The translations under genes and the position numbers were made by a program. Positions 45,260 through 57,041 of a stretch of 64,000 nucleotides of DNA are shown one piece after another. The DNA is from Diadema setosum (lineage: Eukaryota > Echinodermata > Echinoidea > Diadematoida > Diadematidae): assembly GCF_964275005.1 (NCBI RefSeq), contig NC_092705.1:15003885-15067884 (forward strand), given 5' to 3'. A model generated the notes under the pieces. It was not told where the DNA came from. It worked only from the letters and a program-made list of their open reading frames with translations, and did no database searches. Numbering within the stretch: position 1 is the first letter of the stretch; the number at the start of each line of letters is the position of its first letter.

Positions 45260-45463
45260 TTTCCGATCCCGCTCTCTCAAAATCTCTCAAGAAATTTGGA
45301 AATTGTGCATTGTCGTTACTAATCCACGCGAGATTTATGCATGAACTAAAATATAATTGTTGCTAATGTCAGTAGGTATGTTTTGGCGGCAAAAGGAGTA
45401 ACATCTGGGTGGCGATCCGCATCGTGATCTTACTCTGTATGGGGGAAATTAGTTTTCATTTAT

Positions 45464-45516
45464 AAGTCGACAAAATGTCGACTTACGCGTAAGTCGACTT
45501 TCGCGTATAAGTCGAC
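45464..45516. repeat. Cluster of AAGTCGAC palindromes
   Basis: AAGTCGACA-AAA-TGTCGACTT (45464-45484) overlaps the perfect 22-nt palindrome made of GTCGACTTACG and CGTAAGTCGAC (45477-45498). A fourth TAAGTCGAC follows at 45508-45516. Confidence 0.85.
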
Positions 45517-45960
45517 GTGTTATATATAGATATATCCATTTTGTACTTAATTGTATAAATCAGAATGTAACATTTCATTCTGACAATATGAAAAAGAAAA
45601 GATAGAAACTTTATGGTAAAGCATAACTTTACAACAATTCGCTTGAGAACAAGAACATGATAATTGCAACAGAAGGTCAGTAGAGGAAGGATTAAATTTT
45701 ATTCAAACAGACAAAAAGAACGCGTCTGTTTCTTGGACTTAATTCTTCCACTTTTCTGGGTCGAGGTAAGACCACATGCCACTCAAAATGTCTAGGATGT
45801 GGGTATGTTTCTGACGTGTGCGCAACATTGTTTCACTGGAAATTAATGGATGAACGTATTAAGCCGTCCAAGACCTGTTTAACAGTTACAAAAGAAGGAT
45901 AAACAGATTAACGCTATTCATAGGTTCACGCATCTGGCCGTTACAATTGACTTGGTTCAG

Positions 45961-46030
45961 GACTTATAGTTAAGTGATTAGTGCGTAAGATTCTCCTCTT
46001 ACGAGAGTGACACTGTACGAATCCTGTTTC
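45961..46030 (+). repeat. Degenerate tRNA-like sequence
   Basis: TAGTTAAGTGATTAGTGCG (box A-like) and TGTACGAATCC (box B-like) lie 45-50 bases apart. The arms do not pair, so this looks like a decayed SINE head. Confidence 0.35.
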
Positions 46031-46486
46031 CTTTCATTTATAACAGAACACCCATTAAAGTATAGCCTCATCAATCCTGCGAACCAGATCTATTGAAATT
46101 ATCCACGAGTTGGAGAGTTCATCCCTCCTTTTGTCCTGTCGTAGTTTCGACAGCGTCGCTGACGCGAACTTTAGGTACAATGATAATAATTAATCTATTG
46201 AAGACTCGAATCATCATACAGCGTGCTTTCTTACTTATGAAAAATTTTCAAGGCATATGTATTTGAGAAGTTCTGGTATGAGTCAGGCTTGAGTTTCTTA
46301 TTATCACAACGAAGTCATGATATGAACAATAAATGCTCATAAAAAGCGCACATCACGGGATTAATGGACTGTTTCACTCCCAGGCTCCCGGCCACGATGA
46401 ATTATCAACTGCATGCCGTAGGTATTAAACGAATCCTGCAAGCTGATTGGACGTTTGCTGTGGCAGATGTGACGTCAGCAAGCATT

Positions 46487-46544
46487 TGCTGTTGTTGTTG
46501 TTGTTGTTGTTGTTGTCGTCGTCGTCGTTGCTGTTGTTGTTGGT
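46487..46544. repeat. (TTG)n/(TCG)n trinucleotide repeat
   Basis: TGTTGT repeats are followed by CGTCGTCGTCG and TTGTTG. Frames across it give poly-Cys or poly-Asn and are not genes. Confidence 0.9.
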
Positions 46545-47476
46545 TTGTTTAAGAGGCGCGTTATTCACGTGAATATTTGCGCCTTTATGACAGTAAGGCA
46601 TATCAATACTTACCAAAGAAGAACAACTCGAAAAAATAAATGTTAAAAAATTTGCCATATATTATTATCTCTTAGTATTTTTTTGTCTCGTTAAGGTCAT
46701 AGTCACTTTAAACCATCAAGTATAGCAAGTTTATGCTTGAAATCATAGTCATGAATATTGATGTCGAAAAGGGGAGAAGGCCTATAGATACTCATGTCAC
46801 TCATTACTCATTTCCAGAGATTTAATGAAAGATGGACGCACGTATGTATCAGCTTGCGTGTTCCCTTTCAAGAAAAATGCTAAACCCTTGCACCTGTGCA
46901 CGTATTTCATATGGATTTTTCTTTTACTTGTTATATACTATAATAGATGTAAAATAGATAATGATTTTTAATATGCTATTATTTAACAGCAAGAGAAAAG
47001 TGCTGGTGTCTTACCATACGTCCAGTTAAATAGCCACTTAGATACGTTTTGACATGACATGAGCGATACGCATTTTATATGCAGTCCGACTTCCGACCTC
47101 GATTTAATATCGGACTGATGGTTATCTTCGCTTGTATCATCCGGACATGTTCACACAGTGATGACGGAAAAAACAAAAAACAAAAAACCGTGATTCTAAA
47201 CTCAATCAAACCCCCTGCAAAACTCACACTAAAATTTACTTACAATATTCCCAGTAGAAACATACTTGAATTTGAAGCTGAAATGTTTCAATTTTCGTAA
47301 AAAAAAAAAAAAAAAAGGTTTGACTGTTTGATAACATACATTATCATGGACGTAGGTCCATTAAATTATACACCACTGTTGCGGTGTTACTGTACACTAT
47401 ACCTCCCTATGTATATACCACTGGATCTTCAGCAATCAAACCATTATGGACATGAACATTGTTTCTCCCATCGTAT

Positions 47477-47553
47477 CCGGCTAAATCGCTTTATCCGGAC
47501 GGGCGACTGTCCTGCATGCCACGACCGGATAACAGAGGCGATCTGACTGTACT
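47477..47553. mobile_element. Pogo-like TIR fragment
   Basis: CGTATCCGGCTAAATCGC, TTATCCGGACGGGCGACTG and ACCGGATAACAGAGGCGATC resemble the CGGATAA end words of the element at 24355. Only one end is seen. Confidence 0.4.
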
Positions 47554-48481
47554 TGAATTCAAGTTTAACAGAATTTGACACCAAAACTTCATTTAAAATA
47601 CCGCTCGATCTTTGCTAACACGCAGAAGCGGGCTATTGTTATCTCACTGGAGCTTATTTATCTTTTTATTTTCTCTTTAATTCGAAGCTACCGACACTAT
47701 GCATTTTTCCAACAGTGGGCTAAACTCAATAAATGAAAAGTCAGCTCTTGTTTAGACGGTACTTAGGTCTAATCTTCTCAGGAAGAGAATTCAACAAAAG
47801 CTTTTAAAGAAATGTATCAAGCTAACCCTTTTCTATAAGGGGAAAAGCGATGACTGAAGTTATGTTATTCAGTTCAGAGAGGAACATTTTATAACATTAG
47901 GCCTATACAAAGAAAAGTGTTTCTGTCATAATTCTTTACTGAAACAAAGAGGTCTAATAAAGCTCTCATTCTATCTTCGCAAAGCAGTCATAATTATGTC
48001 TGACTGACCGTTGTCTCGGTTAATTACGACGCAATAAAGCGGTTCACTCCTCGTACACTTCTTAGGCTTTGATAATTGTTTGTGAGTCCGAAAAGTATTG
48101 ATACGGCTTAGATAATGGTGATTGGATCTTGATTTACGATTTTAAAAACAATGATGGAAAAGCGATATTTTTTTTTTCAGGCAATACACAAACGCAATCA
48201 ATAGTGAGTGGCTACTGAGTATCAGTCGTATTCTATCGTGCAGTTCTGTACTCACTCTTTTCTGCTTTTACTTTTTGTGTCTTTCTATTTTTGTTTTCAA
48301 GAGGGAGGTCAACTATGTTGAATAAAGAAATTGAAATTTGTCTTTGAAGGTAAAAGTGAATTACGCAAGGTGAAATGTAGTTTCTAATATTCTGAGTTAT
48401 TCGAAAAAAAAAAAAAACAAAAAAAAAAAAATCCCTTGCTGAAAATGGTCGAAAACCCGAAAGCTCGAACCCGTTCGTGAA

Positions 48482-48874
48482 TCAGATGAATAATACGTCT
48501 CGTTTTAAGACTACGAAGGAACCAGCTGTGGTTTGGTGAACAACAAGATGGGTGCATGCACGCTGGGTCACTAAAATTTTCACTCTGTGGTATGCGGAAG
48601 TTACGCACACCTTGCGTTTGGTGAATGTTTCCGGGAATGCGTGCCTGACGGGCAAGCTAAAGTTGGTTTTTTGGTGCTCTGTCACTTTTTTTTTCCAAGC
48701 AGATATATCCGAAATGTAGCTGCTAACTTGAATATATGTTGTATCTTCAAGTGAGGAAAAGAAACTTTTGTCGGTGATATGATCGCTGGTGTTGATGGAT
48801 AACAAGGGTGAAGAGCCAAGAGGAGTTGGAAACGGGGACGAAGTTTCAAGCCGCGAATGTATCATTGCCTTCAT
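48482..48874 (-). CDS. Candidate first exon, unrecognised (minus strand)
   Basis: An open frame starts at ATG 48874 and reads 130 codons with mixed, non-repetitive composition (for example TYIQVSSYISDISAWKKKV). A possible donor (CGCAAG|GTGTGC) near 48619 would cut it to about 85 residues. I recognise no family. The start context is weak. It is listed because it faces the candidate exon at 49331 across a CpG-containing, repeat-poor 450 bases. Confidence 0.2.
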   Translation of the reverse strand: MKAMIHSRLETSSPFPTPLGSSPLLSINTSDHITDKSFFSSLEDTTYIQVSSYISDISAWKKKVTEHQKTNFSLPVRHAFPETFTKRKVCVTSAYHRVKILVTQRACTHLVVHQTTAGSFVVLKRDVLFI

Positions 48875-49330
48875 TCATACGGGAGGTGAGGGGTTGTCAC
48901 CACATCTCGTTGCGGTAAACTACAGGGGACCATACCGCTCCAATCACCGCTGAATTCACGGCTCGTTCACGCATTGATGTATTGGCTATTAGCTATTGGA
49001 TATATGTGTTATCTGTGTTATCGTTGACGCAGAGCTCCCGCTTCTAATTATCAGTGCGATACACAATTTTCACAAGATCGCGGACAAGATTTCAGTTTAG
49101 GGAAAGTGAGCATATTCTGCTAAAGTAACCCGAACCGATTCCAGGAAAAAAAAAATCAACAATCTAAAGTTCCATTCTGATCTGGATTGAATAGGCCCTG
49201 CTAAGTGCTGGCCTGGCCCTGCTGCACTGTGTGGCGTGGTGGACTTGTTCTGAACTTGATTGGCGGAAGATTTTTGTTTGTTTGTTTGTTTTTTTGTTGA
49301 AGCTGGCGAGGTGAGATGAATATCGTCAAC

Positions 49331-49452
49331 ATGGAAGGAATTAAAAGGAAAGGAAAACTGTTAATGGGAAGTTCCGACCTGAGCTTTGTGATATATGAAC
49401 AGAAATGTCTCCATGAAGCACAAGCTAAAGTATTGCCTTGCCATAATAAAGG
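49331..49452 (+). CDS. Candidate first exon, unrecognised (plus strand)
   Basis: AACATGG gives a strong start (A at -3, G at +4). About 40 codons follow (MEGIKRKGKLLMGSSDLSFV, IYEQKCLHEAQAKVLPCHNK) up to a consensus AAAG|GTGAGT donor. The amphipathic, non-repetitive sequence looks like a genuine N-terminus. No downstream exon is recognised before the right edge, so the gene is unproven. An in-frame ATG at 49316 is an alternative start. Confidence 0.35.
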
Positions 49453-49719
49453 TGAGTTGTGGAGCATTATTTTTCTTTCCTGTGATGTTTTTTTTTTTAA
49501 TTTTTTTTTTATACAGTTTTGATTTTATCAATTTTATGGTAATGACGTGTAAACAAAGAATTAAGTAACATGCATACTCGTAGTTCTTTAATATTGTATA
49601 TCACATTTCATTTTATAATTGGAAGTCGGCTATACATTGTAATTTCGTCTTCTTCTCTCTCTCTTTTTTTTTTTTTTTTTTTTTGGCAGTTCTCTTGGAA
49701 AGAGTTCCATATTTACAAG

Positions 49720-49874
49720 CAGGGAGGTGGCCTCCCTGGTACAAGTACCCCCACTCGCACTAACCTACAGATGTACAGTAGGAGTACAGTACTCGATTAA
49801 AAGTCCACATCAATACCCCAGCCCAGGACACAGAGATCAATGTTACCAGGGAGGTGGAAAAAGACACCTCCCTG
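49720..49874. repeat. Paired CAGGGAGGTGG hairpins
   Basis: CAGGGAGGTGG/CCTCCCTG at 49720-49738 and CCAGGGAGGTGG/CACCTCCCTG at 49846-49874 frame 105 bases. The same word is at 30091. They could be ends of a short element. Confidence 0.6.
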
Positions 49875-50499
49875 ATGTTGGCCGTTACCTTGATAAACCC
49901 GGCCTTACTCTAAACCCTAAAGCTAAGCTACCTAAATTCAATGATATTACTTAGGCCCTACACTTATTTTGTCAATTTTAGCAGGGAATACATATGGAAC
50001 ACTTGTCATCCTTTTTTTTTTAAGTGTGATACTATTTTATCTTTTACCATCAAGTAGATGAACAATTCTCGCTGTTCTAAATGATGTTGGATTTTTTTCC
50101 CATGATAATGAATTTCAGCTTAATTTATCTGCATTGCATTTGGATGTGTTGTGTAGATGTGTTGACTCTGCATTTATGCATTCTAACTGTAATCAGTCAC
50201 TAGATTCTGATCTGTTAAAAACAAAATGCCCCAAGTGCATTTGCCATAAAAAAAAAAAAAAAAAAAAAATGTGCCATGCAAAAATCTAGCTCTATCCATC
50301 AAATTTCTGGAACTTAGCAATCAACACATGAAATGTAACACATTTCCCTCAAGCTGAGCAGTTTATCCATCCTTGTGTGTTGACTTACTAAGCTCATTTT
50401 TATCAATGAAAATGATTTTTCTTACATTATTTCATGCATCAATGTCTACTGATAAAATGATTCCAGAGTACATTGTCTGATGTATTCAACACTTACTAG

Positions 50500-50640
50500 G
50501 CCATGGAATCTCTGCGCAATTTGTACAAATTTGATGCATAAGGTTCTATACTAGTAGCATGACAATTGAATGCCTAGAATTTCAGTGGCTCTGATATTCC
50601 ATGTGCCAAGCTGCTCTTCCATACAGTTTGGATAAAATAT
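50500..50640 (+). repeat. Paralogue of 17533-18250 without the MITE
   Basis: The shared words are AATTTGTACAAATT (with 17549), GCATGACAATTGAATGC (with 17581) and TTCCATGTGCCAAGCTGCTC (with 18186). The TTAA MITE between the last two words at 17.6-18.2 kb is absent here. Confidence 0.65.
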
Positions 50641-50849
50641 AGAGACCACAGAAGAGGTTCGTGATTGTACCAATTCTATGCTGAATTTCTGAGGAGATTT
50701 GAAATCCTGCTTGGAACTTGGTGATAATCTTGTATGTAACAACTACAGTAACTGCAAGTCCCAAGTATACCCGGTCAAGTGTCTATGAGAAATGTGTGTT
50801 GTAGCAAAATCAGCTCGTCCTCACTGTTCTTCCTCGGACTGATAAAGCC

Positions 50850-51239
50850 TTAAAGGGATCGTACAGTTTTGGTTGAGACCTAATTTCAGGTTTCTAACAT
50901 TTTTTGGTGAGATAATGAGAAACCTCTTATAAAATATGAAAGGGCATGTAATTCTACGAGGAATTCAATGTTTATTTGATAAAAATTGGTTTTGAAATGG
51001 CTGAGATATCCAAAAAAGAGTGATTCTAGTAAAGTGTGGGACCCACACTTTACTACGATCACTTTGTTTTACTTTGTTTTTGGATGTTTCAGTCATTCCA
51101 AACCCAATTTTCATCAAATAAGCCTTGAATTCCTCTTAAAATGGTATGCCCTGTACTATATCATAAGTGTTTTCTTGATATCTCGTAAAAAGTTAAAAAC
51201 CCAATTCTCATCTCCACCAATACTGTACCATCCCTTTAA
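50850..51239. mobile_element. TTAA foldback MITE, copy 6
   Basis: TTAAAGGGATCGTACAG at left and TACTGTACCATCCCTTTAA at right, 390 bases. The centre GTGTGGGACCCACAC is palindromic. The inner arms GAGATATCCAAAA and TTTTTGGATGTTTCAGTC match the family, with more divergence than copies 3 and 5. Confidence 0.85.
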
Positions 51240-51579
51240 AGGAGTATGTGCACAAGATGGTTACATCAATACCTTTTTTTATGAAATTTTCATAATAATG
51301 TCAAGATACAATGTATAACCATCTTGGGCACATGTTTGCATGATATTGTATGCCAGGTTAATAGTATCAAATTGAGAAATTAGCTAATGCTTGTTTGTGC
51401 ATGTTTAGTTGTACATATTTTACAGTTAAAGAAGTACTTACAATATTTACTAATATTCTTCATGTGTCCTGTATTCTTTGCACACTGAATAATTTCTGCT
51501 GAAATTCATAAAATATCATGAGTACCCCAAGTACAGACCATTTCTCTTCACAAGGACATGTTTGAATTCACAAATATAT

Positions 51580-52787
51580 GGGTCATTCTTCGCTAAGTGT
51601 ATATTTCTGTGTCCCACCGGTTTAAAGGTATTTACAAAAATAAGAGGTCGTTCCATTACTTTCTGTTCTGTTCACAATGACTTACATTCATGTAATTAAG
51701 ATAACATACAAAAAAAGAGGGATGAGTTGTTTATCCTGAGCTATCATTATAATTTTCCCGTATCCATTATACCACTGAAAACCCCATGTCCTGGTGATAC
51801 TACTGTAAATGAATATCCTTATGTCGCATTTCAAGATGGAAGCATGTTGAAACTTTTTTAAATGCTTTTCTATTTCATTTCAGAGCGTGCTATTAGATTA
51901 TTAGCATAAGATATACCAATATTAAATAATTTAAGAAAAAAAAATAAAATTACTCATTCAAAATTGTGTGTCCCGCCATTGTGCGTCATCTCTGTCACAA
52001 ACATTTTGGTCGTCATTAACGAAAAATGTTGGGTACCCTGAGTATCGATTTTAGTGCTACATGACAGTTACATGCTGAAGTTGAAGAACTCACCTGGTTC
52101 CCCCCCCCCCCCCCCATTTTAATCAAGAAAGTTATACATATAAATATATTTTTTTTTTTTGAAATTTATGACAAATGTCAGGTCGTACATGTACCTTTAT
52201 TCAGCGTCATCTCCGAACTCTTAAGATTGCATATCAAATCAAATTAATCTATAATTTTGGTGGCATAACGGGAGAGAAGATCATACCTCTATACAAGTAC
52301 ACACGATTCCTACCGCAGGTGAATGGATTAGGAATGTGATATGAGGCCATTGATTGTTAAACCCGTCATCTCCGTCACGCAAAGTGACAGAGATGACGTT
52401 GATGGAATTTTTTCTTTAGTTCAAAATAACAATAAAATGATATTAAAAATGCGTGGTGTTATTCATATGGGAAGTCCTTTAACCATTGCTATTTTTTTTT
52501 CTCGGTTCGTTGCATTAAATAACTATCCTTAAATTTGTTTAAATGCCATATTAGATTACCAAATGTCATCTCCGTCACATCACAATTTGCATTTATAATT
52601 CATTACTGCTGCACTAAAAATTGAAAGTTATTTTGAATGAGGAAACACCCATAAAAATTGCGCCCGTATTAAATGAAGTCAACATTCATTGTGATTTTCC
52701 CACTTTATGAAAGATTTTCCATTTCTGAGACACTTTTTCTTTCAATAATTTGTAATGCCAAAATATACACTTAGCGAAGAGTGACCC
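51580..52787. mobile_element. 1.2-kb TIR element with GTCATCTCCGTCAC motifs
   Basis: The ends are GGGTCATTCTTCGCTAAGTG (left) and CACTTAGCGAAGAGTGACCC (right), with pairing that continues into TATATTT/AAATATA. Inside, GTCATCTCYGTCAC occurs at 51985, 52365 and 52565 (plus), at 52384-52397 (minus, forming a hairpin with 52365), and in part at 52206. It encodes no protein. It carries a C-run at 52101-52115. Confidence 0.8.
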
Positions 52788-53216
52788 TTATACAAAAGCA
52801 GAGAGTGCTGTGTTGAGACTCTTGATACAAGTGTAGAAGGATTAAAAAGAGGCAGGGGAAAAAGGAAAACTTGTGAAATGGAAGTGGAAGGGGGAAGGCA
52901 GGATAGTAAAAGAGAAGGAATTAAAGAGGTAGAAACGGTCAACAGGAGGTGCTTTTTGTTACAGTGGCTCTCCAGAATTTGTGATGGAAAATGCAGTGTA
53001 GTTGTCATCCTACATGAATCTCTACTTCTTGCATGTTTTTGCCTAAGTTGATTACCTACCCTTGTAAGATGTTCGTGAACTGCTATGACATCTGTCTAGG
53101 AAAGTTTCTTACAATAGCCTGCTGAATGTGCACCAAACCATAAAAAAATCATATCTAATTTGTTTCATTGAGAAAAATGATTGATTCATAACCAGCATAC
53201 AACTGTACCTTTCAAA

Positions 53217-53427
53217 TTAAAAAAAAAATATATGACATCACAAACTATAGCGTATATTATTAGACTTCTCGTCCCGCAATGGCTGCACAGAAACTTCAGA
53301 GATCCATAACTTTTTAATGGGATTGTCTGATTTTTCTCAAACTTTTGCTAAATGTGCTTTGCAAGCACTAATATTGCTGCATTCACTCAATCCACGTATA
53401 TATTTGGGTGAACTTGTCCTTTATTGT
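53217..53427. mobile_element. Truncated copy of the 56459 TTAA element
   Basis: GATTGTCTGATTTTTCTCAAA, AATATTGCTGCATTCACTCA and GGTGAACTTGTCCTTTA match the right arm of 56459-57041. The left arm is missing. Confidence 0.7.
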
Positions 53428-53639
53428 ATTTGCAATTTGAATGTAGCTGAAGAAAGTGTGCAGTGTCCAGCCAGGGGAAAACACTATTAATTTCTTTGCC
53501 CATTGAAGCAAAAATACTGTATGTACTTTGGGTCAGTGTACATGGCATTGTTATTGTCCAAACTCAAGAGAATCAATATCAGAGGAAGGTGTGGTATTGT
53601 TAAAGTACATTATACATGTACATTGTACAGTGTATTATG

Positions 53640-54808
53640 CACTTGTCAATGTAATGACTCACCCCACTACCCCCGGACATGGGTGCGTCATTTCCTCGTT
53701 TGGTCCGTCAAATTTGTGACCCAGGTGTTCGTCATTTTACCAGCTTTGTCCATCAAATTTTTGATCGAGGGGTGCGTCAAAATCCCATCATTGTCGGTCA
53801 CATTTTTGACCGAGGGGTGCGTCATGGTACGTCACTTGGCTATGGAAAATAACACGCATTATTCTGAACCGAGGGGTGCGTCACTTACTATGGAAAACTT
53901 CACACATTTTTGCACGCTGCCAGTACCGTATACACGTACCGCGAGTGAAATTACAGTGAGCGTTTTCCCGCGGCAAGTGAAAATCAAAGTTGGGAAGCGT
54001 TTTGGAATAAGAGGGGAAAATGCTTGCCAGAATCTGGCAAGCAAATAATTTAAAAGCCACCCTTTCTCCTCACATTTTCTAAATAATGTTCTGTGGTGAC
54101 AAAGGCGAATTTTTGACAGTAAAAGAAGCGGCAGCAGACGAAACTGCCTGCTGCATGCCATTTTCTGCTCGCGGGATTAGCCCGACGAGACGCGCGACGC
54201 TGTTAGTACGTAGTGCGAATCTCTACGTACAGCGACGACTGGGCTGTGTGTACTCGCGGGAATGCCGGGGCGTGGTGTGTACCTGCGCTGCAGTATATGC
54301 ATCCACCGGACTAGCAATGGCCGCGCACACACAGCGCATATCTGCACACAATCATGTGATTGTCATGTATGGATTGCAAGCACAGAATACACACTATAAT
54401 GTACGGAATACTTAGTATCGTAGCATGCAGCAGCGTGATGTACGGTGAATGACGGTATGGTGCTTACAGGGCCAGGGTAAGGGAAACTTGCCGAAACTTT
54501 TACAAATTATGTTCATGAACCAAAAGAAAATGAAATTGCTTAAATAAAACGTATACAAAAATCGTTTCAGTATTTTCGGGGGTGCGTCAAATGTACCGAG
54601 GATGTCCGTCAAAAAAGTGACCAAAGTGTGCGTCACTTTCAACGTGTTGTCCGTCAAAAAAGTGACTGTGATGTTCGTCACTTGCAGCGTTTTGTCCGTC
54701 AAAAAAGTGACTGTGGTGTCCGTCAAAAACCCTGTGTTGTCAGTCAAAAAATGACCATGACGCAACCATGTCCGGGGGTAGTGTGGTGCGTCATTACATT
54801 GACAAGTG
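53640..54808. mobile_element. 1.17-kb TIR element with GTCCGTCA/GTGAC motif array
   Basis: Perfect 18-bp ends, CACTTGTCAATGTAATGA and its complement, extend imperfectly to about 52 bp through CACTACCCCCGGACATGG. Near the right end GTCCGTCAAAAAAGTGAC occurs exactly at 54604, 54649 and 54694. Near the left end GAGGGGTGCGTCA recurs at 53766, 53813 and 53871. Open frames inside are built from these repeats and are not credible genes. Confidence 0.8.
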
Positions 54809-55743
54809 TATTACAGAACATTTAGTTCATTTCAACAAATGTGGCATTTATTGCTGACCATGTTCACAGTAGCTAATTTATAGAGAAGCTACTGTAGGTA
54901 CTGTATGTGTACATGTTTATTGCCAAAAAGCAAAACAAGAAATGATCAATGACATCGAAGACCTCATTCCTATTTTTCCACCTACCATATACCAAGGTGA
55001 AGTGACAAAAGCAGGATATAAATTGAAGTACACATGTTGTGCTTTCAAAAATACCTCTTGAAGTAAGACTGAAACCATTTGCATGCCTTAAATGAAGAGT
55101 TGTATAAATACAGCGGTATGTTGAAGAGAGTATCATTTTAGAAACTCCCATAAAGTATTGAAAGTGTAAGGTAACATTTAATACATTTTTATTGACCGTT
55201 AGATTTTGAATTGAATTTTTTTCGGGGCTCACCGTAAATTCCAGTACATTACTAGGCTACCTTTGCAGACCCATGCACTGCATGTGTGTCCATCATGTAT
55301 ATTTTGTGAAGAAAGTTCATCAAAACTTACAAACATTTCTATATTACATTCTTGCCACACACTCTATATGTTATTACATCAGCTCTTATACTTTTAGATT
55401 TGTGTTTATAGATAAAAAAACAGAAGACTGCAACAAAAAGGCTTAAGTGTGGCTGACACACAGAACTACTGAGTAGTTGAGTTTTGTGCATTATTCAAAT
55501 TGTAGATAACTGTTGACTTCCAAATTTCTCAGCAGTGGCCTAAACAAGTCCCCTGAGGTTCATATTTAATGTTTTGCTGCATTTTGGGAGGTCTGTAAAA
55601 GGTATCCCCTACCTTTAAAGACCCTGTAGCGCATGGGGATACCATTGAGTGGGAAGGCTGGCCCAGCTCATATTATTTGAGAATCACCATGTAACAAATT
55701 GTGTACAGCTTGATCACTGATCTCTATCCTGTAAGTACACATA

Positions 55744-56345
55744 GACCCCGTTTACAGTGCGGGGCCGGGCTCGGCCGCGGCTCGGCCGCGGCCGAGCCCG
55801 ACCTCAATTGCGCGGCCGAGCCTCGCAATTTTGTCCGTTTACACTGCTGGGCTCGGCCGCGCTTTTGATTCAAACCTTTCAACATTTTGTCGTAGTGGCG
55901 CTCTGCTTGTAAACAAACGCAATTTGGTATTGTCTGGTTTTCAGACCCTTTGCCAAATGAATTCCGTGGCGACGAAGTCGCCGTTCGGGCAAAGGCCTTT
56001 GCCGAAGGAAAAAAATCCTTTGCAGGACAAAACCACCTTAAACTATACTAGTTTTCCACGTTGAGGGGGTTAATATCCTGAATAGCGAAAGATACAGGCA
56101 GAGGGTTTGGAAGCCAGACTAAAATTGGCCGCGCAATTGGCCGCGCATTTGGCCCAGTTTGCGTTTACACCAAGAAGAGGCCGGGCTCGGCCGCGGCTCG
56201 GCCGCGGCCGAGACCACCTCCAGAGCGAGGCCAAATGCGAGGCCAATTTTGGCCTCGCATTTGGCCTTTTGCGCGTTTACACTGAAGCGGGGCTGGGCTC
56301 GGCCGCGGCTCGGCCGCGGCCGAGCCTCGCACTGTAAACGGGGTC
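55744..56345. mobile_element. 602-bp GC-rich TIR element
   Basis: The ends are GACCCCGTTTACAGTGCG and CGCACTGTAAACGGGGTC, flanked by ATA on both sides (a possible 3-bp duplication, which would suit PIF/Harbinger). CTCGGCCGCGGCTCGGCCGC blocks occur near both ends and at 56180. Frames with Ala/Arg/Gly runs are by-products. Confidence 0.8.
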
Positions 56346-56458
56346 ATATACAGCTGAAGAATATCAACTGTTAACAGAGTTTACCATTACAAAGTACCAA
56401 TGAGCATACACTTCAATGCATGTACATTATATTCGCTAGTCGGTGCTGTTTTAGGTTT

Positions 56459-57041
56459 TTAAAGGACAAGTTCACCTTCATAGACATAAGGATTGAGTGA
56501 ATGCAGCAATATTAGTAGTAGAACACATCAGTGAGAGTTTGAGCAAAATCGGACAATCCATTCGAAAGTTATGAATTTTTGAAGTTTCTGCTTAGTCACG
56601 GCTGGATGAAAAGACTACTATAGCTTGTGATGTCACATGAGTACAACGATATAAAGAAAGAATAAAGAAAATTCAACATATTTCCATTTTTCTCGCATAA
56701 CAAAAGAACACTCGACTTCTCTCTTTCAGAAGGCAGGGGGAATAATAAAACCCTTAACATGCATCAGTAGCAAGTCGAAGAAATGTGCACTTTATTCAAA
56801 AAGTAAAGTTTTGTGAAATTCTCTTTTTATTTTTCTTATAGAGAATTTGTACGCATACACTTGTACGTGACATCATACACTGTAGTAGTCTTCTCTTCCA
56901 GCAGTGACTGCGCAGATACCTAAAATATTCTTAACTTTTGAACGGATTGTCCAATTTTCCTCAAATTTTCACTGATGTGTTCTACTAATATTGCTGCATT
57001 CTCTCAATCCTTATGTTTATGAGGGTGAACTTGTCCTTTAA
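56459..57041. mobile_element. TTAA foldback element, second family
   Basis: The ends are TTAAAGGACAAGTTCACC and GGTGAACTTGTCCTTTAA. The arms share AATATTGCTGCATTC-type words in opposite directions (AATGCAGCAATATTAGTAG at 56499). It is 583 bases, non-coding, with TTAA at each flank. Confidence 0.85.

Noticed and set aside
53503..54048. 181-codon plus-strand frame
   Set aside because: It is mostly built from the GTGCGTCA repeats of the TIR element starting at 53640; repeats in frame explain its length.
56107..56374. Overlapping Ala/Arg/Gly-rich frames
   Set aside because: They translate the GC-rich palindromes of the 55744 TIR element on both strands.
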